A DNA stretch of 64,000 bases from Crotalaria pallida (taxonomy: Eukaryota; Streptophyta; Magnoliopsida; Fabales; Fabaceae): assembly GCA_037953625.1 (NCBI GenBank), contig CM075651.1, positions 152,722,001 to 152,786,000 on the forward strand, written 5' to 3'. The translations under genes were made by a program, and so were the position numbers. The notes beneath the pieces are model-generated. The model did not search any database and had not been told where the DNA came from. It worked only from the letters and a program-made list of their open reading frames with translations. Shown here piece after piece: positions 24,260 to 34,001 of the stretch; position 1 is the first letter of the stretch; every line of letters starts with the position of its first letter.

Positions 24260-26005
24260 TAGGTAACTTGGGTACCTAATTGATTAGCATTAGGATCAAA
24301 CCCTTTCTTAATCCATACAAATAAGCCATTTGGAATACCTTTAAGTTTAATATTACAAGTATTTGAAGTACGCCCGAAAATTCCACAATAATGGCAAGTT
24401 GGTGTTTTAGAGTAATTGACATTTGAAAATGATACCAACTTGTTGTAATTGCAATTTTTGGGTTTTCGATATCCCAAACCAGTCTTATTTGCATTTTCTC
24501 TTTGATTGGAAATTAAATTATTTAAGTTCATATCACCTTTAGTGAAACTTGCAAGTTTAGCTTTTAAATCGTGTACTTCCTTTTCAAATTGCTTGCAACT
24601 TACACATTCGGCGATGGGATTATCCTTTAGTTCACAATTACATAAAGCATTTGAATAAATAAGATCAAGAGTCTCATTTTGGAGTTGAAGTTCATCTAAA
24701 TTTTTGCATTTCTAAAATTTTTGCTTCATGCTCCAAGATAATCCTCTTGCTTTCAATGTTTATTTTAGCTAGCTTCCTTAATTCCTTATACATTTCTACA
24801 TAAGATTCATATAATTCATTATCAGTTGAATTTTTAGAATCAAAGTCGGAGTCAGAATATGTTACCCGTTTGTAGTCCTTTGGCTCAGATTCTTCTACGC
24901 TTGATGAAGTTTCTTCATCAAATCTTCCCATTAAGCACATGTTATTAACCAATTCCTCCTCATCTGAACTACTAGCATCTTGCTTCTCTAAATTTTCAGG
25001 CAAATCCCATACAATGTAAGCCTTCTTGGATTTGAATCCTTTGCTTGCCTTTTTGTCATTCTCTTTTCTCTTGAGATATGCAGCACATTCAAATTTCATG
25101 TGACCCGTATTACCACATTCGTGACATTGAATTTTGTCCTTTGGAGACTTTCTTCTAGAAGATCCTTCCTTTAGATATTTCTTATTTCTTCGGGTAAGGA
25201 ACTTGTTGAATTTATTAACTAAAAGCTCCATGGCCTCATCGTCGATATCGGAATCTGAATTTTCATCATTGGATAACTCTTCAAGAGTCTGCAGCATCTT
25301 GAATGAAACCCTATCATTTTTGCACATGTCCGAATCTTCATGCATTTTTAGCCTTCCCAATTCCATTTCGTGCTCTTGCAGTTTTTCGAACAAAGTGGCT
25401 AGGTCCATATCACTTAGATCTTTTGACTCCATTATTGCTGTAACCTTTGGCTGCCACTGTCTGTCTAAACATCTCAAAACTTTGTTAATAATTTCACTAT
25501 CAATAAAAGTTTTGCCAAGAGCAAGTAAATGATTTATAATATGTGTAAACCGTTTTTGCATATTCGAAATTGGTTCATTGGGAAACATTCTAAATAATTC
25601 ATACTCATGCATGAGGGCGTTTAGTCTAGCCCTTTTGACTTCACTAGTACCTTCATGGGTCACTTGTAAAGTATCCCACATCTGTTTGGCACTAGTACAT
25701 TGAGAGACCCTAAAGAATTCGTCATATGAGAGAGCGGATGTAATGATATTTTTTCCTTTTAAATCATAACTTACTTTTTTCTTATCATCATCATTCCAAC
25801 TCCCCTTGGGCTTATCAAGAACAGAATCATTAACTTTATGTTTTGGTACAAAAGGGCCATTTTCTATAGCATTCCAAATTTCTACATCTATTGCTTCAAT
25901 GAAGATTTTCATCCTAACCTTCCAATAGGTGTAACCTTCGCCCGAAAACATAGGGGGGCGATTAATGGAAGAACCTTCACCGCAAAAGGGATTACTAGAA
26001 CCCAT
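24260..26005 (-). pseudogene. Copia gag with one frameshift
   Basis: ATG at 26005 opens 437 codons: N-terminal retroelement gag motif (PPMFSGEGYTYWKVRMK, residues 18-34), UBN2-like gag domain (about 60-230), zinc knuckle CHECGNTGHMKFEC (about 295-308), acidic tail, stop at 24692-24694. The frame then resumes one base off at about 24700 and runs to 24259 with coiled-coil-like sequence and a second zinc finger CHYCGIFGRTSNTC. The whole would be a nucleocapsid precursor that packages element RNA. The usual pol region is absent; the polypurine tract follows within about 230 bp. Confidence 0.85.
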
Positions 26006-26060
26006 TGTTTACCAAACTAAGGATCGTACGGAAAAGCAGTTATGCTCGATCGTTTCCGAC

Positions 26061-26075
26061 CGAGCTCTGATACCA
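26061..26075 (-). promoter_or_regulatory. Copia primer binding site (initiator Met tRNA)
   Basis: Minus strand reads tggtatcagagctcg, two bases inside the 5' LTR. Confidence 0.9.
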
Positions 26076-26077
26076 CT

Positions 26078-27513
26078 TGTTGGAAAACAAGCGGGTAGTA
26101 CTATTCCCTATAAAGGAGGTGAATAGGCGAAGAGTACGAATCTTCACCAATTAAAAATTTATCGCTTACTAAGGCCTTTAAAATAATCAGAGTAAAAACA
26201 TATAAAACGCATATACTTAAATATATGAAAATTAAGCACGCGGAATTGTAAAGAGATAATGAAAGAGAAGCGAACACAAGGATTTTATCCTGGTTCACAT
26301 TAGTGTGTTAACGAACACTAATGCTACATCCAGTCCTCCCTTTCTGAGATAGGAGATTTGCTTCACTATGAATAAGAATTGTAAGTACAAGTAATGTGTA
26401 AGAGAAAACCTTTCCCTTAGACTTGTCCCTCCAAAGAACCTCTTTGGAACTTGTGTCTTCGCAAACAATTCCTCGAACCACAGTGAACCTTGTGCTTGAA
26501 AAAACCTTCTTCAATTCCACTTGAAACCTTCAAGTATACTTGATGAAAACCTTTCACCAATTTGCGTTTGTCAAAGTCTTGTTGTTGACACTTTACACCT
26601 CGTTGTGTGGATGAACAACTCCAATGAAGATCAATGGTACTTGCACCTTTCTTGTGTGGATTAGCAACTTACTTAAGAACACTTTTAGTACTGAATCAAA
26701 ATCTAGATCAATGAGAATGAATGCAAGTGTATATCAAAGTGGGTATTTGTGAAAATTCAATGCAACACTTGAATGTTCTTCTTGATCATATGTGAAAATG
26801 CAATTGATTCATGAAGAACACTTGAGAATTCTGTAAAAATGTGTTTAGGAGAAAGTTCAGAAGTGTTAGAAGGTTGTAAGAACGTTGTCTCATGTTTTGA
26901 AATCGTTTGGAACATATATATATCAGTTAGGACAGCAAACGGCTATGTTTATGACAGTTTTAACTGTTTGTATCCGCATACTTTTGAAAGTATTCGGATA
27001 CATAGTGTTTGATTTCAAAAATTTGACTGTTGTTTTAACGAAGTATCCGGATACTTTTCAAATGTATCCGGATACTTTCAGATGTATCCAGATACTTTCG
27101 TTCAAAATTTCCAAAAACAACATTTTTACTTGTTAACACTTATATTATTATATTTAAAACATTTTCTTCACTTCCAAAACACTTTAATTTATTAGAAAAA
27201 TATTTTCAAATTATTTTATCAATATTTTTCTTATATTTATAAAATCACATATTTTTCTTTTAATTTTGAAAAGCACCCATTTATGATTATACTTAGCATG
27301 CATGCCATATCTTTTAGATTATGATTAGTTTTTCCTAACTTAGACTCTAACCATTATGCATCTAGGGGACTTAATAAAGAATAAATAATACATTACATTA
27401 CAATAAGAACCCCTTTGTTGACTTTGTTGAGCCTTAAGTTGAGTTGTGAACTTTTGCCTTGACTTGCACTTTGTAATCATCAAAACTACCTATGCTTAGG
27501 CATTTTCTCAACA
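26078..27513 (-). repeat. 5' LTR of the gag-only Copia element
   Basis: 1436 bp. Ends TGTTGG / CTCAACA as read on plus. Contains three copies of a palindromic 20-bp unit at 27041-27099. Confidence 0.92.
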
Positions 27514-28304
27514 CACTCATACTCCCTCATTCACTCCATCAACTACGTATCTCTCTCCCTAGATCACCTTAACTCCATCATCATTTCTCCTCTTTGATCA
27601 TCAAGCAAGCTAAACCCTCTTCATCATCATCACTAGCAAGCAGGGTAAATGAGCTAAACCCATCACTCTGTTTCTCTTCCCTCTAGCTCACGCCTCTCAC
27701 TCTCTCTTTCCCTTTCACTTTGTTGTTTTTTTTTAGCTTAGAATCATGGAGACCCCCTTACCTCATGCCTTCTAGTCAAGATCAAGTCAAGAGCAATCAA
27801 CTTCCATCATTCAACCCACATAATAGAGTGATTTATCAACATTGGTTATTGGCCTTGTGGAGGTGGCAAGCAAAGCTAAGAAAGTTCAAGGTCCCTAGAT
27901 TCTAGAGCTCAAAAACAAGGTTCTTTTTATTGTTGGGTATTTTGAGGTAAGGAGTGAGTTTCACCTTATCTTAGGGATAAGTTTCTAGTGTGTATATAGT
28001 GTCTGCTAAGATTTGGTTGTTAGTTAGTATTTTTTTTTGTACCTTAGGGTAGTTAATAAATTGATTAAATAAGCCTAAAAACTAAGGAGAATAAATGAAA
28101 GTGTAGCCCTATATGTGAATGTTGTTGTTGCTATGCTATATGTATTCCTGCTACATATATTGTTTGGCTAAATATCTGTTTATTTTGGAGTATATTAATG
28201 TGGAGGATAATTAGCAGACAATGTTTAATAAGGAAAAGGTAATAATAATAAGCTAAATTAAAGAGGGAAGTAACCAACAAAATAAATATTATTTTGTGTG
28301 GAAT

Positions 28305-28648
28305 CCGACTGCGATGTGTTCTCGAATCGGATAGTCCACGTTAAGGAATAAAGAGTTGTTTGGTGTGGAATCCGACTACGATGTGTTCGCGAATCGGATA
28401 GTCCACGAACGATTTAAGGGGTAATTCCTTGTAGCCGACTGCGATGTGTTCGCGAATCGGGTTCCGACTGTGATGTGTTCACGAATCGGATATACTACGA
28501 TAGAGGAATTACTTGGTGCTCCTTGCAGCCGACTACGATGTGTTCGCGAATCGGGTTCCGACTGTGATGTGTTCACGAATCAGATATACTGCGATAGAGG
28601 AGTACGACTCAACCTCTTGCGTCCGACTACGATGTGTTTGCGAATCGG
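28305..28648 (+). repeat. Array of seven 26-bp units in the Gypsy 5' LTR
   Basis: Seven near-identical units, each opening ccgact and closing aatcgg with core gatgtgttcgcg, start at about 28305, 28370, 28436, 28465, 28529, 28558 and 28623. Intervening sequence is about 3 or 38 bases. The unit ends are near-inverted repeats, and several cores vary cg to tg/ca (e.g. gttcacg). The same array is at 35206-35549 in the 3' LTR. Confidence 0.85.
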
Positions 28649-28982
28649 ACAGTATGCATGAGGGAAGGTTATTATGAAAATTGCTAAGAATGAAAAGAAT
28701 AAAAGAATTATGCGGTGCAAGAAAATGCTTGAAAAAGAATTAAGCTATGAGAGGAGGTATAAAATGAGAATGTTAAATGTATGAAAAATGGCCTTACTTG
28801 TAAGTGAACATGATGTACTTTGCTTTTGTGATTATATGTATTCTTGTGCTAAATGTGTTTGGCTTAGTTGGGTATTATGTCATATTTAGAAACTGCTATT
28901 CCTACTTTATGTGTAAAGCTCACCTCCTTACCATTTTTCAGGTACTGAGTCGGAGCGTGCACTTGACCCGGCCGAGCAGGAT

Positions 28983-29139
28983 TACTCTCCCTTACAGGGA
29001 GAGTAGGGGTTTATTTTAGGAGGACGTGATGACGTCCTGGACCTCATGACTGGGTGATTATGTGATATTTCTGTTTTGATGTATATATGTAAACAGTATC
29101 TTTTGGAGGTCCAGGATAACTCCTTAGGAAGAAGGAGTT
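28983..29139 (+). promoter_or_regulatory. Stem-loop-rich block near the 3' end of the Gypsy LTR
   Basis: Perfect pairings visible: tactctccc (28983-28991) with gggagagta (28997-29005); aggacgt (29021-29027) with acgtcct (29032-29038); tcctggacctc (29035-29045) with gaggtccagga (29106-29116); aactcctt (29118-29125) with aaggagtt (29132-29139). The second and third overlap and cannot form together. The block is about 270 nt upstream of the primer site, so it probably sits in the leader of the genomic RNA. Function is inferred only. Confidence 0.6.
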
Positions 29140-29411
29140 CTTTTGGGAAACCAATTAGTTCCACCAACTTGTTTATTGCTGTTACTCTGATATACTTATA
29201 TGCTGCTATGCGAAATATGTTGATAGCCCTGTTGGCTTGATTATGATATGATTATGTACTAAGCAGGTCGTAGGAAATTTTGGAAAAGTTCGAAAAACAA
29301 ACGAAACTCCGTCCGTTTGACGGGTGAATTTTCATAAATATAAACCGAAAATTTTAAGTTCATGAATTTGTTAATGGGTAATTAAGGGTAGAAGTGTAGG
29401 TGTTACATTTA

Positions 29412-29425
29412 TGGTATCAGAGCAG
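29412..29425 (+). promoter_or_regulatory. Gypsy primer binding site (initiator Met tRNA)
   Basis: tggtatcagagc, four bases after the 5' LTR end, complementary to the 3' end of plant initiator methionine tRNA, the usual primer for this group. Confidence 0.9.
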
Positions 29426-29579
29426 TTTCTCCTCGGCCTTGGGAGTAGCTCATTACTCCAGTGATTACTCACCAAGCGAGTAATCGATGTTTATAATTTT
29501 AGAATTTAGGAATTAGGATATTTATGTTGTTATCTATTTTTCTAAGTATTAATAATCTGTTCCTCCCTGACTTAACAAT

Positions 29580-32500
29580 ATGGCTGGTAGAAGGGCTGGT
29601 AATGATGACATCAATGCTATCCTGGATCGTATGGTGCAAATGCAGCAAGCTCAAGCTGCCAATCTTACTGCTAGTATTGCACAATTGCACCACAACCAGG
29701 GAGAGAACATTGCAGCAGCAGCCGCAGTCGCAGCCGCAGCAGCAGCGGCGGTGCAGCCTCCACCTCAAGCTCCTAATGAGATAGACTGGATGGCGCGATT
29801 CAGGAAGTGCGAGCCGCCTAGATTTGAAGGAGGCAATGATCCTGATGGGGCACAGAGATGGCTCCAGGAGATCGATAAGGTTCTTCGCTCTCTTCAGCCA
29901 CCTGCTGAGCAACGGGTGAGATTGGCTGAGTATATGCTAACCAGTGAGGCTGAGCACTGGTGGGATCAGCAGAGAAGGGGATTGGAGATGTCTAATCAGG
30001 CGATCACTTGGGAGTTGTTCAAAGCCCGCTTCCTTGGAAAGTATTTTCCGGAGGATGTGCGCAGGGAGAAGGAGATTGCTTTCCTTCAGTTGGTACAAGG
30101 TTCGATGACAGTCAGTGATTATGCAGCGCGGTTCGAGGATCTGATCCGCTATTCTGGCAGTTACAGAGATGCTGATGAGCGCACTAAGTGCATTAAATTT
30201 GAGGCTGGTCTTAGGGATGATGTTCGTCTCTCTTGCGAGTATCATAATATTGACAATCTCTCCCAGCTGGTGAACATGGCAAGTACTTATGAGAAGGGTC
30301 TTAAAAGGAAGCAGAATAATGATCGCAATAGAGCAATTTAGCGGTCTGGTGGCCCTGCTAGGGGCAGAGGTACGGTGCAGCGATCAGGGCCCTATCCTCA
30401 ACCTAAAACAGGCCAGGCAATGGGTGCTCCTGATCCTATTCCGACTTGCCCGCACTGTGGAAGGCAACACCGGGGAACTTGCTAGAATTTAAATCCACAA
30501 AAGAAAGAGGTAGCTTGTTATCGATGTGGAAAGAAGGGACATTTTGCTAATCAGTGTGCTAGTGATACAGTTAAGAAAGAGGTGAATGTGGCTAGGGCAC
30601 AAAAAGCTGGTGGCAGTCAGCCACTTCTGAGAGGCAAAGTTTACACCATGGATGGCGAGGAAGTCTCTGATGCGGATGAACTGATTAAAGGTATTGGTTA
30701 TGTTAACTCTATACCCTGTGGTATTCTGTTCGATTGTGGAGCAACCCATTCATTTATTTCTATTAATTGCATGAAGAGGTTAGGATTAGCTGCAGTTGAG
30801 ATGCCTTATAGATTATCTGTTTCCACTCCTACCAATGCGGCAGTAGTCACATCTTTAATGTGTTTGAATTGTTCACTTAGAGTGTTGGAGCGGGAATTCA
30901 AAGTAAATCTGGTTTGTTTGCCTTTAGCTAATTTGGATATCATTTTGGGCATGGATTGGATGTCCCAATATCGTGTCCTAATTGATTGTCATCAGAAGTC
31001 AGTTACTTTTGGTGATCTTTCCTTGTCGGCTATGGAAGTGGATGAAAAGTCCGATGTCAGTCAGATCCCTGTAGTCTGTGAATTTCCGGAAGTCTTTCCT
31101 GCTGAGATTCCCGGACTACCTCCAGTTAGAGAAGTGGAGTTTGGCATTGATCTTATGCCTGGCATAGGTCCAATTTCTATAGCACCCTACAGAATGGCAC
31201 CTCCAGAGTTGGCAGAGTTGAAGAAGCAACTAGAGGATCTTTTGGCTAAGAAATTAATTAGACCGAGTGTGTCACCTTGGGGAGCTCCGATTCTTTTTGT
31301 TAAAAAGAAGGATGGGAGCTTTAGGATGTGCACTGACTATCGACAATTAAATGCTGTGACAGTGAAAAATAAGTACCCACTCCCTCGCATCGACGATTTG
31401 ATAGATCAGCTTCGGGGAGCAGCAGTGTTTTCAAAGATTGACCTCCGATCAGGATACCATCAAATCCGTATCCGAGAGGAGGACATTCCTAAAACCGCAT
31501 TCAGGACTCGGTATGGGAACTTTGAGTATGTGGTTATGCCTTTTGGTCTTACGAATGCTCCTGCTATTTTCATGGATTATATGAACAGGATTTTCAGGCC
31601 TTACTTGGACTCGTTCGTCATAGTGTTTATCGACGACATTCTAATTTATTCTAAAAGTCCAAGTGAACATGAGGAACACTTGAGAATCGTGCTTAAGGTT
31701 CTCAAAGACAAACAGCTTTATGCAAAACTTTCTAAGTGCAGCTTCTGGTTAAAAGAGGTGCACTTTCTGGGTCATGTAATTTCGGAGAAGGGTGTTGCAG
31801 TGGATCCTTCTAAGGTGGAAGCAGTATTAAAGTGGGAGAGACCCAGGTCAGTGACCGAGATCAGAAGTTTTCTTGGCATGGCAGGCTATTATCGGAGATT
31901 CATTGAAGGTTTCTCTAAAATAGCTCTTCCTTTGACCATGCTAACTAGAAAAGATGTTCCTTATGTATGGTCTGCAGAATGTGAGCACAGTTTTCAAGAG
32001 TTGAAGCAAAGGTTGACTAGCTCACCTGTCCTGACTTTGCCGGACACAACCCAGTCTTTTGATGTGTATTGCGATGCGTCCAAGCAAGGGTTAGGTTGTG
32101 TTTTGATGCAACAGGGAAAAGTTATTGCTTATGCATCAAGGCAACTTCGTCAGCACGAACAAAATTACCCGACTCATGATCTTGAGTTGGCTGCAGTTGT
32201 CTTTGCTCTTAAAATCTGGAGACACTATTTGTATGGCACGAAGTTTGAAGTCTTCAGTGATCACAAGAGTCTTCGTTACCTCTTTGATCAAAAAGAGTTG
32301 AACATGAGACAGAGGAGGTGGATGGAATTCCTCAAAGATTATGACTTTCATCTCCAATATCATCCAGGCAAAGCGAATGTGGTGGCTGATGCACTAAGTC
32401 GCAAGACTTTGCATGTCAGCAATTTGATGGTGAAGGAGATGCAGCTGATCCAAGAGTTCAGTGATCTCAACTTGAACATGCAGGTAAAAGAAAAGAGCAT

Positions 32501-33965
32501 TGTTCTGGAGATGTTGCAGGTTACCAATGAATTGATTGATCTTATCAAAGAAAGACAGACCGATGATGAAGACTTACAGAAGTTATTTGAAGGAGCATCG
32601 GGCAAAGAAGAGCCCGATTTTGTGAAGGGTTCTGATGGTATTATTCGATTTAGGGGCCGAATATGTGTTCCTATGGATTTTGAAGTTAGAAGGGATATCC
32701 TATGGGAAGCTCATCGAACCAAAATGAATTTTCATCCCGGTGCAACGAAGATGTATCAAGATTTGAAGAAGATTTATTGGTGGCCAAAGTTGAAAACAGA
32801 TGTGGCAGATCATGTGTCTCATTGTTTGACTTGTCAGAAAGTTAAGATTGAACACCAGAAACCAGGTGGTCCGTTGCGGCCACTAGACATTCCTGAGTGG
32901 AAATGGGATAGCATTGCTATGGATTTTGTATCCGGTTTACCCAGGACTGTTGCAGGATGTGATGCTATTTGGGTGGTGGTGGACCGATTGACAAAGTGTG
33001 CTCACTTTATCCCGATAAACATGAAATACAGTTTGGAAAAGTTGACACAGTTGTACATCCGGGATATAGTGAAGTTACATGGTGTACCTTCCAGTATAGT
33101 ATCCGATCGTGATCCACGATTCTTGTCTCGATTTTGGCATAGTCTCCAGCAGGCTTTGGGTACCAAATTGAGATTCAGTATAGCATACCATCCACAAACT
33201 GATGGGCAATCTGAGCGCACTATCCAGTCTTTGGAGGATCTGCTGAGAGCTTGTGTGCTCGAACGGGTTGGAAGTTGGGAACAGTTGTTACCATTGATAG
33301 AATTTACTTATAACAACAGCTTCCACTCTAGCATCGGTATGGCACCGTTTGAGGCACTCTATGGCAGGAAGTGTAGAACGCCTCTTTGCTGGTTTCAGAT
33401 TGGTGAAAATTTATTGACTGGTCCAGACATTGTATAGGAAACTACTGAGAAGATCACTATGATTAAGAACAAAATGAAAACTTCTCAGGATCGTCAGAAA
33501 AGCTATGCAGATAAGAGAAGGAGACCTCTAGAGTTTGAGGTTGGTGATCATGTTTTTCTGAGGGTGTCTCCTACCACAGGAATTGGTCGGGCCATTAAGT
33601 CCAAAAAGTTGACTCCACGGTTTGTTGGACCGTATGAGATCTTGGAGAAAGTGGGGTCGGTTGCTTATAAGATCGCTCTTCCTCCTCATTTGTCAAATCT
33701 TCATGATGTATTCCATGTCTCTCAACTCCGGAAATACATTCATGATCCGTCGCATGTAGTTACAATTGATGACTTGCCCTTAAAGGAGAATCTGACTTTT
33801 GAAGTTTATCCGGTCAGAATTGAAGACGAGCAGGTGAAGCAACTTAGAGGCAAGGACATTTCTTTAGTCAAAGTGATTTGGAACAGGAGCAATGTGGAAG
33901 AAGCTACCTGGGAATTGGAGAGTAAAATGAAGGAGTCCCACCCACATTTGTTCGCTGACAACTGA
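29580..33965 (+). pseudogene. Gypsy gag-pol polyprotein with three in-frame stops
   Basis: One frame of 1462 codons runs from ATG 29580 to TGA 33963-33965 but is cut by TAG at 30339, 30483 and 33435. In order: gag domain (about residues 75-210), zinc knuckle CYRCGKKGHFANQC (30516-30557), aspartic protease LFDCGATHSF (about 30726), reverse transcriptase with FIDDIL (31626-31643), RNase H (DASKQGLG near 32073; SDHKSLRYL near 32259), integrase zinc motif H..H..CLTC (32710-32840), catalytic D..D..E (MDF near 32920, SDRD near 33099, E of SERT near 33213), and a chromodomain-like tail (33790-33950). Gag, protease, polymerase and integrase would be cleaved from one precursor. The gag-to-pol single frame is typical of plant Tekay elements. 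Stops are nonsense changes, not frameshifts. Confidence 0.9.
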
Positions 33966-33985
33966 ATTTCGAGGACGAAATTCTG

Positions 33986-34001
33986 GTAAGTGGGAGATGA
34001 T
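33986..34001 (+). promoter_or_regulatory. Gypsy polypurine tract
   Basis: Purine-rich taagtgggagatgat immediately before the 3' LTR TG at 34002, where plus-strand DNA synthesis would be primed. Confidence 0.8.

Larger units (their letters stand above)
22540..27513 (-). mobile_element. Gag-only Copia LTR retrotransposon (pol deleted)
   Basis: Complete element on the minus strand: LTRs 22540-24015 and 26078-27513 (TGTTG..CAACA), a primer site, gag, and a polypurine tract, with target duplication CACTC (22535-22539, 27514-27518). The internal region is only about 2.06 kb and has no protease, integrase, RT or RNase H. By eye the LTRs differ at about ten positions plus one 40-bp copy-number change, so it is young. 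It needed proteins from a relative to move, resembling the TR-GAG class. Confidence 0.92.
22124..29407 (+). repeat. 5' LTR of the Gypsy element, split by a Copia insertion
   Basis: Present as 22124-22539 and 27519-29407, together about 2305 bp. Begins TG, ends CA. The break point CACTC is duplicated at 22535-22539 and 27514-27518; the uninterrupted 3' LTR reads 'agaacactcatactccc' at this spot. Confidence 0.93.

Noticed and set aside
25134..25532. 132-codon plus-strand frame
   Set aside because: Antisense shadow of the Copia gag.
28305..28648. CRISPR-like look of the 26-bp repeat array
   Set aside because: Plant nuclear DNA inside a retrotransposon LTR; spacers are short, repeated and near-identical between LTRs, with no cas genes.
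29499..29912. 137-codon minus-strand frame with a Cys-rich run
   Set aside because: Antisense of the Ala/Gln repeat region of Gypsy gag.
30339..30341. Programmed stop-codon readthrough between gag and pol
   Set aside because: Two more TAGs follow in the same frame, one beside the zinc knuckle and one late in integrase; Tekay-type elements normally have one open frame.
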